A DNA stretch of 64,000 nt, from NCBI GenBank assembly GCA_016283075.1, contig JAEEMF010000040.1, positions 1 to 64,000 of the forward strand, given 5' to 3'. Every line of letters begins with the position of its first letter. Positions within the stretch are counted from its first letter, which is position 1. The DNA comes from Bacilli bacterium (lineage in GTDB: Bacteria; Bacillota_I; Bacilli_A; RF39; UBA660). The translations under genes were made by a program, and so were the position numbers. The notes beneath the pieces were generated by a model. The model was not told where the DNA came from, made no database searches, and worked only from the letters and a program-made list of their open reading frames with translations. Positions 26,948-36,573 of the stretch are shown one piece after another.

Positions 26948-27017
26948 TTAAAAATGCTTTAAAAACCTTAATATTTAATATATAATATATCTAGGCATTA
27001 ATCATGGAGGAACTATT

Positions 27018-27296
27018 ATGGATGTTGAGTTTAATTCTTTAAAAGAACTATATGAGAGAATAAAACCAGCTTTAAAAGCAAAACTTGCTGATTTTAAACG
27101 TATAGGTCTTACATATATTAAAGAAGAAGATATTTGGAACTATTTAAAGGAAAACAAATGGACTAAATCAACAGATTTAAATTTATATCAAATGGTTGAT
27201 GATGTTTTAAATATTAATGAATATCTTGTAGATGATTATCTTAAAAGTAAATTAACATCAAGTAATAGAACCGTCTATTTATCAGAGGAGGAATAA
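27018..27296 (+). CDS. post-transcriptional regulator, ComN family
   Basis: A 92-residue helical protein matching the small ComN/YrzD type: KPALKAKLADFKRIGLTYI followed by EEDIWNYLKENKW and a DDVLNINEYLVDDYL helix. In Bacillus, ComN lies beside secDF and acts on competence gene mRNA. Here it is directly upstream of secDF (one base apart), which supports the call. Family call from sequence pattern and position; function by analogy. Confidence 0.75.
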   Translation: MDVEFNSLKELYERIKPALKAKLADFKRIGLTYIKEEDIWNYLKENKWTKSTDLNLYQMVDDVLNINEYLVDDYLKSKLTSSNRTVYLSEEE

Positions 27297-27297
27297 C

Positions 27298-29556
27298 ATG
27301 AATAAAAAAATAGATGTTGCCAAGAATAATGAAAAAGGGATTATAGGACTTATTAGAAGTTGTATTATTATACTACTAATTGGTTTAGTAGTAGGATTAT
27401 CAACTCCTAAACTACTTAAAGATTTAAAATTTGGTCTAGATCTTCAAGGTGGATTTGAAATTTTATATCAAGTACAAAGTCTAGATGGTAGTGAAGTAAC
27501 AAAAGATATGGTTACTAATACATATAAGACTATTTCTAAAAGAATAGATGCTTTAGGTGTTAGTGAACCAGAAATTATTGTTGAAGGAAATGATAGAATT
27601 CGTGTTCAATTAGCTGGTGTAACTGATGCTAAATCAGCTCGTAAAACATTAAGTTCTGTTGCAAGTTTATCATTTAGAGATTCATCAGATAATCTACTTA
27701 TGAGTAGTGATGTATTAAGAGCTGGTGGAGCTAAAATAGGTCAAGATAATAATGGTAGACCTGCTGTTGCTTTAACAATTGCTGATAACGAAACATTCTA
27801 TAGAGTTACAGAAAGTATTAGTAATTCTGAAGATAAATTAATCGTTATTTGGTTAGATTATGAACCTGGTAAAAAGTATAGTAATGAAGCAGGTAAATGT
27901 GGTGGCGATAACTTAAATGGATGTTTAAGTGCTGCTACTGTAGGACAAGCTTTCTCAGGTGATGTTATTATCCAAGGTAACTTTACTCAAGAAGAAGTTG
28001 CTGAACTTGTTAGTTTAATTAACTCTGGTTCTCTTCCAACTAAATTAAACGAAATTTCATCAAAGACTGTATCTGCATCATTTGGTGAAAACTCACTTGA
28101 ACTTACTGCTAAAGCAGGATTAGTTGGTGTAGGATTAATTATGCTTGTTATGATTGTTTTATACCGTTTCTCAGGACTAGTTGCTAGTATTGGTATTGGT
28201 ATTTATGCATTCTTAACATTCTTAACATTCTGGTTATTTGGTGGAGTTCTTACTTTACCTGGTATCGCAGCTTTAGTTATTGGTATAGGTATGGCTGTTG
28301 ACTCAACAATTATTACATTTGCAAGAGTTAGAGATGAACTAGATAATGGTTCTAAACTTACAAATGCTTGTAAAAATGGTAATAAAAATTCATTTATGGC
28401 AATCTTTGATTCAAACTTTACAACACTTTTAGTAGCAGTAATTCTATTTACATTTGGTGAAAGTACTGTTAAAGGATTTGCAACAATGCTTATTATAAGT
28501 ACTATTGTTACAATGCTTGTTATGGTTCTTTTAACAAGAATACTTTTAGGATTATTTGTTAAAACTGGATTATTTGATAATCATTTAAATTTATTTATTG
28601 GTTATAAGAAGAAAAAAGTTAAAAAACAAATTAATTTTGTTAAAGTTAGTAAAATTGCAATTATCTATTTAGTAGTACTTACTATAGTAGGTGTTACATC
28701 ATTATTTACTAATAAATTAACACTTGGTATTGATTTTAAAGGTGGTTCATCTATAAGTGTTACAAGTACTGAAGCTTTACAATTAAGTGATATTGAAAAA
28801 GATATTAAAGACTTAGGTTATAAAGTATATGACACTGAAAAGATTGATGAAAGTAATGTTATTATTAAAGTAGAAGAATCATTTAGTGAAGATGAAGTTC
28901 TTAAAGTTGAAAAACTTTTTGAAGAAGAATATAATGCTAAAACTGAAATTGGTGTAGTATCTAACTTAGTTAAAAAAGATTTAGTTAGAAATGCTATTTA
29001 TTCAGTAATCTTTGCTGCAATTGGTATTATTTTATATGTATCAGTAAGATTTAGATTTAGTTATGCAGTATCTGCAATTATAGCGCTTCTACATGATGTA
29101 TTTGCAATTGTTATTCTATTTAGTATTTGTAAGATTGAAGTTACAAGTATCTTTATAGCAGCACTTCTATCTATTATAGGATACTCTATTAATGATACTA
29201 TTGTTTCATTCGATCGTATTAGAGAAAACTTACTAAAGAAAGAAAAAATTAAATCAGAAGATGATTTAAAAGAAGTAGTAAATACAAGTTTAAATCAAAC
29301 TCTTGGCAGATCAATAGTTACTACTATTACTACTTTATGTCCAGTTGTATGTTTAATACTTCTTGGTTCTCATGATATTATTAACTTTAATATTGCCTTA
29401 CTAGTTGGTTTAGTAATGGGTACTTTATCATCTATCTTTATAGCATGCCAAATTTGGTTCTTAATTGATAAAAGAAATATCGGTAAACCAATTAAGAAAA
29501 AATGGTATGAAGAAGAAGATACTAAAAAAGTAAAAAAGGTTAAAAAAAGTAAATAA
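27298..29556 (+). CDS. secDF: protein translocase subunit SecDF (fused)
   Basis: A 752-residue twelve-helix RND-type protein that helps pull secreted proteins out of SecYEG using the proton gradient. SecD half: GLDLQGGFEILYQV, with a short P1 loop (about 50-260). SecF half from about residue 450: LGIDFKGGSSISV, and SYSINDTIVSFDRIRE in the last bundle. The fused form is typical of Bacilli. GAGGAGG ribosome site. The C-terminus is lysine-rich. Confidence 0.97.
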   Translation: MNKKIDVAKNNEKGIIGLIRSCIIILLIGLVVGLSTPKLLKDLKFGLDLQGGFEILYQVQSLDGSEVTKDMVTNTYKTISKRIDALGVSEPEIIVEGNDRIRVQLAGVTDAKSARKTLSSVASLSFRDSSDNLLMSSDVLRAGGAKIGQDNNGRPAVALTIADNETFYRVTESISNSEDKLIVIWLDYEPGKKYSNEAGKCGGDNLNGCLSAATVGQAFSGDVIIQGNFTQEEVAELVSLINSGSLPTKLNEISSKTVSASFGENSLELTAKAGLVGVGLIMLVMIVLYRFSGLVASIGIGIYAFLTFLTFWLFGGVLTLPGIAALVIGIGMAVDSTIITFARVRDELDNGSKLTNACKNGNKNSFMAIFDSNFTTLLVAVILFTFGESTVKGFATMLIISTIVTMLVMVLLTRILLGLFVKTGLFDNHLNLFIGYKKKKVKKQINFVKVSKIAIIYLVVLTIVGVTSLFTNKLTLGIDFKGGSSISVTSTEALQLSDIEKDIKDLGYKVYDTEKIDESNVIIKVEESFSEDEVLKVEKLFEEEYNAKTEIGVVSNLVKKDLVRNAIYSVIFAAIGIILYVSVRFRFSYAVSAIIALLHDVFAIVILFSICKIEVTSIFIAALLSIIGYSINDTIVSFDRIRENLLKKEKIKSEDDLKEVVNTSLNQTLGRSIVTTITTLCPVVCLILLGSHDIINFNIALLVGLVMGTLSSIFIACQIWFLIDKRNIGKPIKKKWYEEEDTKKVKKVKKSK

Positions 29557-29563
29557 AATATTG

Positions 29564-29594
29564 GACTTATTCAGTAAAGAATAAGTCTTTTTTA
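29564..29594 (+). terminator. intrinsic terminator of secDF
   Basis: GACTTATTC (29564-29572) and GAATAAGTC (29579-29587), followed by six Ts. Confidence 0.85.
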
Positions 29595-29649
29595 TTGATA
29601 TAGTTTACTATTAGGTATATAATTAAAATATGTTTTAGAAGGTGATAAC

Positions 29650-31821
29650 ATGAGGAAAGATAAACCAAATATTACTTTTGATGAGTTAAGAGAAAAACTT
29701 CTTACTTATATTACTGATGAAAAAGAACTTGACCTTATTAGAAGTGCATATATGTTTGCGTTTGAAAAACATTTTGGTGTAAAAAGACTTACTGGAGAAG
29801 ATTATATAATCCATCCTTTAAACGTTGCGTATATTTTAACTGAAATAAAAGCTGATGCTCCTAGTATTTGTGCTGCACTTATGCATGATGTAATAGAGGA
29901 CTGTGATGTTACTAAAGAAGAAATAGCAGAGAAGTTTTCTAGTGAAATAGCTCTTCTTGTTGATGGGGTTACTAAGATTAATAGATTAAACTTTAGTGGT
30001 GATAATGAAGCTATGATAGCAAATCATCGTAAGATCTTAGTAGGACTTTCTGAAGATGTTCGTGTTATTATCATTAAACTAGCTGATAGACTTCATAATA
30101 TGAGAACTCTTTGGGTACTACCTGAAAAGAAACAAAAACTTAAAGCTAAAGAGACACTCGAAATACTTACACCAATTGCTCACCGTTTAGGTATAGGTGG
30201 TATTAAAAGTGAACTAGAAGATTTATCACTTAGATACTATAAACCTGATATTTATTTTGAAATTGTTGAAAAATTAAATCAAAGTAAAGCAGAAAGAGAA
30301 TCACTTGTTAGTTCTATGATGAGTGCTGTATCAGAAACACTTAATGAACATGGTATAGTACATGAAATTAAGGGTAGAGCTAAAAGTATCTATAGTATTT
30401 ATAAAAAACTTGATAAAGGTAAGAAATTTAATGAAATATATGATTTACTTGCTATGAGAGTATTTGTTAATACGGAAAATGAATGTTATCAAGCACTTGG
30501 TATAATTCATTCTAAATATAAACCTATTCCTCGTAGATTTAAGGATTATATAGCTATGCCTAAAACAAATATGTATCAGTCTTTACATACGACTGTATTT
30601 GGTGAAGGTGGACAGCTTTATGAAATACAAATTAGAACTTATGAGATGGACCAAGTAGCAGAACTAGGTATTGCTTCTCACTGGTCATATAAAGAAAAAG
30701 GTTCTAATGTTAAAGCTAATATGCAAAATGCTATGGAACAAAAACTTCAGTTTTTTAGAAATATTATGGATTTAAAAGCTGAAGAAACTAATGATGAAGA
30801 TTTCGTTAATGCTGCTGTAGAAGAAGTATTAAATGAAAATATTTATGTATTTACTCCTAAGGGAGATGTAATAGAACTTCCTGATGGATCTACTCCAATA
30901 GATTTTGCTTATAGAGTTCACTCTGGCGTAGGAGATAAGATGGTAGGAGCAATTGTTAATAATAATATTGTTCCACTAGATTATAAACTTCAAAATAACG
31001 ATATTGTAAAAATTAATACTAATAAAAATAGTGCTGGTCCTTCAAGAGAATGGATTAATATGGCATTTACTTCATCTGCTAAAAATAAGATAAGAGGATT
31101 CTTTAATAAAATAGATAAAGAAGATTATCAAAAGAAGGGTGAAGAAAAACTTAAAGAAGAACTTAGAAAGAAGAAAATTCCTTTTGATGAATTCTTAAGT
31201 AGTAATAATTTAGATAATATTTTAAAAGAATTTAAACTTGCTAGTATAGAAGAATTCTATATTAGTATAGGTAATGGTAAATATACTCCTGGAGCAATAA
31301 TTAACTTTATAAATGGAGATAATGAATCTAAAGCTGATTTAATCTTAAAGAAAGCTACTAATAGTAGTGTTTCAAGTGTACAAAGTAAAAATGATATTAT
31401 TGTAGAAGGAATAGATAAGATTAAAGTAAATATTGCTTCTTGTTGTAAACCAGTTAAAGGAGATAGAATTGTCGGATATATTACAAAAGGTAATGGTATT
31501 ACTGTTCATAGAATGGTATGTCCTAATATATCTGATTTAGATGAAAGACTAGTTGAAGTTAAATGGAATGAAAGTTTAAATAAGAAATATCCAACTTCAA
31601 TATTAGTAAGATCTGAAGATAATAAGAATGTACTTCTTGATATTATTAGTAAAACCGCTAATACAGATATTACTGTTCAAAGTATTAACTCTTTAAATAG
31701 TAAGGGAGACTTCTTATTTGAAATAACTATCTTAGTAGATTCTAAAGAAAAACTTGTTAAATTTATGAATGACCTACATATGATACCTAGTGTTATTGAA
31801 GTAGAAAGATTTATTAAATAA
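29650..31821 (+). CDS. rel: bifunctional (p)ppGpp synthetase/hydrolase Rel
   Basis: A 723-residue stringent-response enzyme. HD hydrolase domain intact (YIIHPLNVAYIL, ALMHDVIEDC, KLADRLHNMRTL); synthetase domain with YDLLAMRVFV and RFKDYIAMPKTNMYQSLHT; then TGS (about 385-445, VFTPKGDVIELPDGSTPIDF), a zinc-finger-type region with NIASCCKPVKGD, and a C-terminal ACT domain. Both activities should work. It overlaps dtd by one base. Placement after secDF and before dtd is as in Bacillus, though recJ and apt are absent. Confidence 0.97.
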   Translation: MRKDKPNITFDELREKLLTYITDEKELDLIRSAYMFAFEKHFGVKRLTGEDYIIHPLNVAYILTEIKADAPSICAALMHDVIEDCDVTKEEIAEKFSSEIALLVDGVTKINRLNFSGDNEAMIANHRKILVGLSEDVRVIIIKLADRLHNMRTLWVLPEKKQKLKAKETLEILTPIAHRLGIGGIKSELEDLSLRYYKPDIYFEIVEKLNQSKAERESLVSSMMSAVSETLNEHGIVHEIKGRAKSIYSIYKKLDKGKKFNEIYDLLAMRVFVNTENECYQALGIIHSKYKPIPRRFKDYIAMPKTNMYQSLHTTVFGEGGQLYEIQIRTYEMDQVAELGIASHWSYKEKGSNVKANMQNAMEQKLQFFRNIMDLKAEETNDEDFVNAAVEEVLNENIYVFTPKGDVIELPDGSTPIDFAYRVHSGVGDKMVGAIVNNNIVPLDYKLQNNDIVKINTNKNSAGPSREWINMAFTSSAKNKIRGFFNKIDKEDYQKKGEEKLKEELRKKKIPFDEFLSSNNLDNILKEFKLASIEEFYISIGNGKYTPGAIINFINGDNESKADLILKKATNSSVSSVQSKNDIIVEGIDKIKVNIASCCKPVKGDRIVGYITKGNGITVHRMVCPNISDLDERLVEVKWNESLNKKYPTSILVRSEDNKNVLLDIISKTANTDITVQSINSLNSKGDFLFEITILVDSKEKLVKFMNDLHMIPSVIEVERFIK

Positions 31822-32267
31822 TGAGAGTAATACTTCAAAGAAGTAGAAAATCTAGTGTATCAGTAGATGATAAGGTAGTAGGTAAAATAGATTCAGGTTT
31901 AGTAGTTTTAGTAGGTTTTACTTTTAATGATAATGAAGAAATAATTGATAAAATGATTAATAAAGTAATAAACCTAAGAATCTTTAATGATGAAAATGGT
32001 GTTATGAATAAATCTCTTCTAGATGTAAATGGAGAAATACTTTCTATATCTCAGTTTACTTTATATGCGGATACTAGAAAAGGTAGAAGACCTAGTTATG
32101 TAAATGCACTAGGAGGAGAAGAAGCTACTAAATTATATGATATCTTTAATGATAAATTAAGAAGTTTAGGATTGCATGTTGAGACTGGAATATTTGGAGC
32201 GGATATGCAGGTATCCATCCATAATGATGGTCCAACTACAATTGCAATTGATAGTGAAAATTTATAA
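31821..32267 (+). CDS. dtd: D-aminoacyl-tRNA deacylase
   Basis: A 148-residue enzyme that removes D-amino acids (and glycine from tRNA-Ala) from mischarged tRNA. Marks: SQFTLYADTRKGRRPS and the Gly-cisPro motif in NDGPTTIAID near the C-terminus. Its start overlaps the rel stop (TAATG). Confidence 0.95.
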   Translation: MRVILQRSRKSSVSVDDKVVGKIDSGLVVLVGFTFNDNEEIIDKMINKVINLRIFNDENGVMNKSLLDVNGEILSISQFTLYADTRKGRRPSYVNALGGEEATKLYDIFNDKLRSLGLHVETGIFGADMQVSIHNDGPTTIAIDSENL

Positions 32268-32299
32268 AATTAGTCAAATATTATTGACTAATTTTTTTA
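32268..32299 (+). terminator. intrinsic terminator of rel-dtd
   Basis: AATTAGTCAA (32268-32277) and TTGACTAATT (32284-32293), followed by Ts. The right arm also supplies the TTGACT -35 of the T-box promoter. Confidence 0.85.
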
Positions 32300-32312
32300 T
32301 ATACTTTATACT
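32284..32312 (+). promoter_or_regulatory. promoter of the T-box leader
   Basis: TTGACT (32284-32289), 17 bases, TATACT (32307-32312). Transcription would begin near 32319, giving a leader of about 200 bases. Confidence 0.7.
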
Positions 32313-32318
32313 ACTATT

Positions 32319-32514
32319 TAATATTTAGTAGTTTAAAAAGTTATTTATTAGGCATAGAGATAATGTGGCTGGTGTAAACATAACTAATGGTAGCTGTATA
32401 TGGATCTACATAAAAAAATAATCGTATTTCTGCGTTAAAGAATAGAGTTAGATAAAATCTATAAAGTAAGGTGGTACCGCGTTCTAGGACGCCCTTATGC
32501 TATAGATTTTTTGC
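32319..32514 (+). promoter_or_regulatory. T-box riboswitch (tRNA-sensing leader)
   Basis: The signature AAGGTGGTACCGCG at 32468-32481 is the T-box that pairs with the uncharged tRNA end. A long terminator surrounds it: AAATCTATA (32455-32463) and GTAAGG pair with CCTTAT (32493-32498) and TATAGATTT (32501-32509), then a T run. Upstream are stem I features: AGAGA near 32356-32360 and a GCTGGTGTAAA distal-loop motif near 32368-32378. The specifier codon could not be fixed; the 3' arm of stem I contains GAT, ATC, TAC and CAT in various frames. Unusually, the next gene is an AAA+ ATPase, not a synthetase. In Bacillus the T-box after dtd serves hisS-aspS. Confidence 0.9.
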
Positions 32515-32532
32515 GTTTTAAGGAGGGTAATC

Positions 32533-34515
32533 ATGGAAGAAGAATATGTTGGAACTTTATTTCAAAGAATTAGATTAAGTGAAACATTATTTGTATATAA
32601 GCCAGTTAGTGCTTTAGATGGTTTTTTAATGACTATTTCTACTGATGATGCTAATATTCCAGATGACCCTAATGAAGATGAAAATGGATATTACTTTTTT
32701 ACAGCAAATGGTTATTCTTATACACTACTTAGTAATGCTAATCAGTTTGATGAAGAATATGTAGTAGGTAACTTAAAACCAATAACTGAATTTGTAGATA
32801 CAAGTGATGAAGTAGATTTAGATGAAGCATTAAATATATATTCAAATGAAACAGATAATGAAGTATACTTTGGTTCTACTGAAGATAATGCTAAATTAAA
32901 AATATTTAAAATAGAAAAAGACGAACTTATAGATGGTAATATGAGTTTTATTTCTTTTAATACTAGAAGTATATTTGATAATATCTTTAAAGAATTAGAT
33001 ACTAATAAAGAGAAAAAAATAGATGTAAAACTTGTTAAAGAGTTATTTCATATAGCAGAAAGTAATGTCTGCGCTTCAAAAGAATTAATTGGGTTAACAG
33101 CAACTACTCATGATTTTGAAGGAATACTTTCTTTCCTACATGATAAAGCAGAAGTTCTTACTAAATCATTTTCAAATGATGAAGATATTAAAAACACATA
33201 TGAATTCTTCGAAAACTATCTTACATCTTTTAGAAATATAAAAGATAATACATCTAAAGAAGTAGTAGCTCTTTATATAGAATTAATTAAACACTGTATT
33301 GATACTCATAAAGAAGATATAGATAAGCATATTGAGAATATTTGTAGATATTCTAACTATGAAAAGATAAAAGATGCTTTTGATGAATTAGAAGAATTTA
33401 TTAGAAGTCATGAAAAGAGAACATATTCAGGTTTATATGAAAGATTAAATGAAGTTGTAATAGGACAAGAAGATGCTAAAAGAAATGTACTTGTATCTAT
33501 CTTTAAAAGTGATAATGATGTTATAAATAAAAACAACTTATTACTAGTTGGTCCTTCTGGATCAGGTAAAACTTTAATAGCAGAAACATGTGCTGAATAT
33601 TTAGACATTCCTTCTATAGTAGTTGATTCAACAACACTTTCTACTCCTGGTTATGTAGGACAAGATGTTGATCAGCAACTAGTTAGGCTTTTAGAAGCAG
33701 CAGGAGGAGACTTAGAAAAAGCCCAGAGGGGTATTATTATCTTTGATGAAATAGATAAAAAAGGATCAAAAGATAATGATGATGTATCTGGTAGAGGAGT
33801 TTTAAACTGCTTATTAGGATTTATAGAAGGAAGAAAATATCAACTTGTCTATAGAAATAGACTTGTTGAATTTGATACTTCTAAACTTAAAATAATTATG
33901 ACAGGTGCTTTTGCTAAAGTAGCAGAAGAACTAGTACTTGAAAATAAAAAAACTCATTATGGATTTATATCAATAGATTCAAAAAATGAAGAAGTAAAAG
34001 TATCTTTATCTGATAAAGATATTACTACTAAAGGTGATATGCCTCCTGAATTTATTGGAAGAGTATTAATAGTAAACTTAAGTAAATTAACTAAAGATAA
34101 TGCTAAAGAATTAATGTATTATTCAGAAAGAAGTATTTTAAAAGATATATTTAATCTTTATATAAAATATGATACAAAAGTATATTTTACTGAAGAATTT
34201 GTTGATGGTTTTATAAATTCTCTTTTTGATAATAAAGAAGATGAATTTGGTGCAAGAACTATTAATAAAAAAATATCTGAAGTACTTCTTTCAGCAGAAT
34301 TCGAATTAATACTATCTTTAGATAAAGAAAATGGATACAAAGAAGTAGTAGTAGGAATAGAAGCACTTACAGATCATAATAAAATATTATTTATATATGA
34401 AGATGGTACTTCAAAAGAACTTGGAGATATTATAAAAGAAGAGGAAGAAAAGAAGGCTAAAGCAAAAGCTATGAGAGATATACCAGAATTTATAAAAAGG
34501 AAGGTGAACCAGTAG
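32533..34515 (+). CDS. ClpX-like AAA+ ATPase 1 with unusual N-terminal domain
   Basis: A 660-residue protein. Residues 1-90 form a domain shared with the next gene (FVYKPVSALDGF and EEYVVGNL); 90-300 is mostly helical. The ClpX-like motor follows: VVIGQEDAK, Walker A GPSGSGKT (340-347), pore loop GYVG (373-376, identical to ClpX), Walker B IIIFDEID (401-408), PPEFIGR (504-510) and sensor 2 GARTI. YGF (476-478) stands where ClpX has its IGF ClpP-docking loop. There is no N-terminal zinc finger, so it is not ClpX itself. AGGAGGG ribosome site after the T-box. Confidence 0.85.
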   Translation: MEEEYVGTLFQRIRLSETLFVYKPVSALDGFLMTISTDDANIPDDPNEDENGYYFFTANGYSYTLLSNANQFDEEYVVGNLKPITEFVDTSDEVDLDEALNIYSNETDNEVYFGSTEDNAKLKIFKIEKDELIDGNMSFISFNTRSIFDNIFKELDTNKEKKIDVKLVKELFHIAESNVCASKELIGLTATTHDFEGILSFLHDKAEVLTKSFSNDEDIKNTYEFFENYLTSFRNIKDNTSKEVVALYIELIKHCIDTHKEDIDKHIENICRYSNYEKIKDAFDELEEFIRSHEKRTYSGLYERLNEVVIGQEDAKRNVLVSIFKSDNDVINKNNLLLVGPSGSGKTLIAETCAEYLDIPSIVVDSTTLSTPGYVGQDVDQQLVRLLEAAGGDLEKAQRGIIIFDEIDKKGSKDNDDVSGRGVLNCLLGFIEGRKYQLVYRNRLVEFDTSKLKIIMTGAFAKVAEELVLENKKTHYGFISIDSKNEEVKVSLSDKDITTKGDMPPEFIGRVLIVNLSKLTKDNAKELMYYSERSILKDIFNLYIKYDTKVYFTEEFVDGFINSLFDNKEDEFGARTINKKISEVLLSAEFELILSLDKENGYKEVVVGIEALTDHNKILFIYEDGTSKELGDIIKEEEEKKAKAKAMRDIPEFIKRKVNQ

Positions 34516-36509
34516 TGGCAAAAAAAGAAGAAAGATATGCAATCCTTTATGATATAAATGCTGATGATGAATTCTATAGATATACACCAGTAGATGCTAT
34601 AGAAGGTGAAATTATAAAAGAAGTAAGGAATGTATTTATAGATGGAGAGTGGGTTGATAAAGAAGTAGATGTATTTGTTGCGTATGATAAAGATTTACAT
34701 ATTTATGAAAGATACGTAACTATGAAACACTCTGCAGAGCAAGATATGTGTGTAGGTAATATTATCACACGTAAAGAACTTATCGAAAAATATCCTGATG
34801 TTAAAATACCACCAGGTGGCATTGGTCTTCAAGCGGAACTTCTTCATGCATTCTTCGAGGATTATAGAGACTGTACTATTTGTAAACAAAGAGATTATTT
34901 TGATGATGAAGATGATTATGAAGAATCAACTTTTAAGTCTGACTGGTTACTTCAAGATCCTGAAAAGATAACTTTAATTCGTTTACAAACTGCATGGGAA
35001 TGTTCTTTTGATACAATTTCTGCATGTGAAGATGATGAAAAAATTTCTGAAGTATATGATTATCTAGTAGATATTTTAGATAGTATGTGTACTTATATTA
35101 TGTGTTGTAAAGAACTTAGTGCAGTAGATAGAGAAAGTTATACAAATGCTTGCGATAATATAGCAAAAAGAATTATATATGCTAGTGATTTAACAGGGGT
35201 TCTTGAACAGGATAAAAAAATTGCTATGGAATTAAATAAAGAATTTAGAGCGTTATTTGATGATATAGCTGTTAAAACAGTAGAAGCTGCATCTTATATA
35301 TTAAAAGAACCTAAGAAAGAAACAGCTACTGTTAAACCTTATAAAGATATAAATACTCTTTTAGGAAATAGTAAGAAAACAAGACAAGAAATACTTGATG
35401 AACTTGATAAAACTGTTATTGGTCATGATGATGCTAAAATAAGATTACTTTCAGTAATTGAAAGTAACTCGACTATAGAACAAAAGAATAATATTGATGC
35501 AGTACTTTTAATAGGACCTTCTGGATGTGGTAAAACTCTTTTAGTAGAAACATTATCTAAGGTAATGGATAAACCATTTGCATTAATTGATACTTTAGCT
35601 TTAACACCTGCTGGATATAAAGGTGTTGATCTTGAAAATGTATTAGCATTACAACTTTTAAGAAGTGCTAAAGGTGATGTTAAGAAAGCTGAAAGAGGAG
35701 TAGTATTCTTTGATGAATTTGATAAGAAAGCATCTACATCTGATAAAGAGTCAAATTTTGATAAAAGAACTATTGATCAACTTTTAACATATATGTCTGG
35801 AACTAAATGTACTGTTGAGTATAATGGTAGAGATACTGAAGTAGATACAAGTTTTATTACATTTGTATTTGGTGGTTCATTTGCTGATATGATTAAGGCT
35901 ATGATGGATAATAAAGAGAATGATGAATCATATAAAAGAACTACTATTGGTTTTATAAAAGATACTGCTAAAGAGATAAAAGATATTAATGAATATGATT
36001 TAAAATATCCAGAAAAAATTGAAGACGAGGATTTAGCAGTTCATGGTCATATGCGACCTGAAATGATTAATAGAATTCCAACTAAGATAGTTATGCAAGG
36101 TGAAAATAGAATATCACTTAAAGATATTTTATTATATTCAACTGTTAGTCCTTTAGTATTTGAAGAAAAACGTATTAACGCTAAGGGAGCTAATCTTGCT
36201 GTACTAGAAGAATTTATAGATCCTTTTGTAGAATCTGCATTTGGTAGAAAACAGTGTGGAAGATCTTTAAAAAATGGATTATTTCAAATAACAAGTCTTA
36301 TTAATGATGTACTTGATGAATATCCAAGTAGATTTAAATATGCTGTACTTAATAAAGAATGCGTAAGTAATCCTAGAGATGCTTTATTAATAGATTATGA
36401 AAATAATCGCTATACAGTAGGAGAACTTAAAGATGAAATTAAGAAAGCTAAAGAAGCTAAACCAAAAGAAAGTGTAATTAAAACTTATGCTTTTATACCT
36501 GAAAATTAG
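34515..36509 (+). CDS. ClpX-like AAA+ ATPase 2, paralogue of ATPase 1
   Basis: A 664-residue protein from a GTG start that overlaps the previous stop by one base (TAGTG), with AGGAAGGTG upstream. The N-terminal domain shares FYRYTPVDAIEG and CVGNI with ATPase 1 and has an extra CTIC pair. Motor: VIGHDDAK, Walker A GPSGCGKT (334-341), pore loop GYKG (367-370), Walker B VVFFDEFDKK, MRPEMINRI, sensor 2 FGRKQCGRS. IGF at 478-480 lies at the ClpP-docking position of ClpX. Differences in pore and sensor suggest the two subunits have distinct jobs, perhaps in one mixed ring. Confidence 0.85.
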   Translation: MAKKEERYAILYDINADDEFYRYTPVDAIEGEIIKEVRNVFIDGEWVDKEVDVFVAYDKDLHIYERYVTMKHSAEQDMCVGNIITRKELIEKYPDVKIPPGGIGLQAELLHAFFEDYRDCTICKQRDYFDDEDDYEESTFKSDWLLQDPEKITLIRLQTAWECSFDTISACEDDEKISEVYDYLVDILDSMCTYIMCCKELSAVDRESYTNACDNIAKRIIYASDLTGVLEQDKKIAMELNKEFRALFDDIAVKTVEAASYILKEPKKETATVKPYKDINTLLGNSKKTRQEILDELDKTVIGHDDAKIRLLSVIESNSTIEQKNNIDAVLLIGPSGCGKTLLVETLSKVMDKPFALIDTLALTPAGYKGVDLENVLALQLLRSAKGDVKKAERGVVFFDEFDKKASTSDKESNFDKRTIDQLLTYMSGTKCTVEYNGRDTEVDTSFITFVFGGSFADMIKAMMDNKENDESYKRTTIGFIKDTAKEIKDINEYDLKYPEKIEDEDLAVHGHMRPEMINRIPTKIVMQGENRISLKDILLYSTVSPLVFEEKRINAKGANLAVLEEFIDPFVESAFGRKQCGRSLKNGLFQITSLINDVLDEYPSRFKYAVLNKECVSNPRDALLIDYENNRYTVGELKDEIKKAKEAKPKESVIKTYAFIPEN

Positions 36510-36510
36510 G

Positions 36511-36539
36511 TTGACTTAATTAAAAAAAATAACTATAAT
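36511..36539 (+). promoter_or_regulatory. hisS promoter
   Basis: TTGACT (36511-36516), 17 bases, TATAAT (36534-36539), two bases after the stop of ATPase 2. It lets hisS be transcribed without the T-box. Confidence 0.75.
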
Positions 36540-36573
36540 TTATATGTAAATTATGTTATATAATTATTACTTT

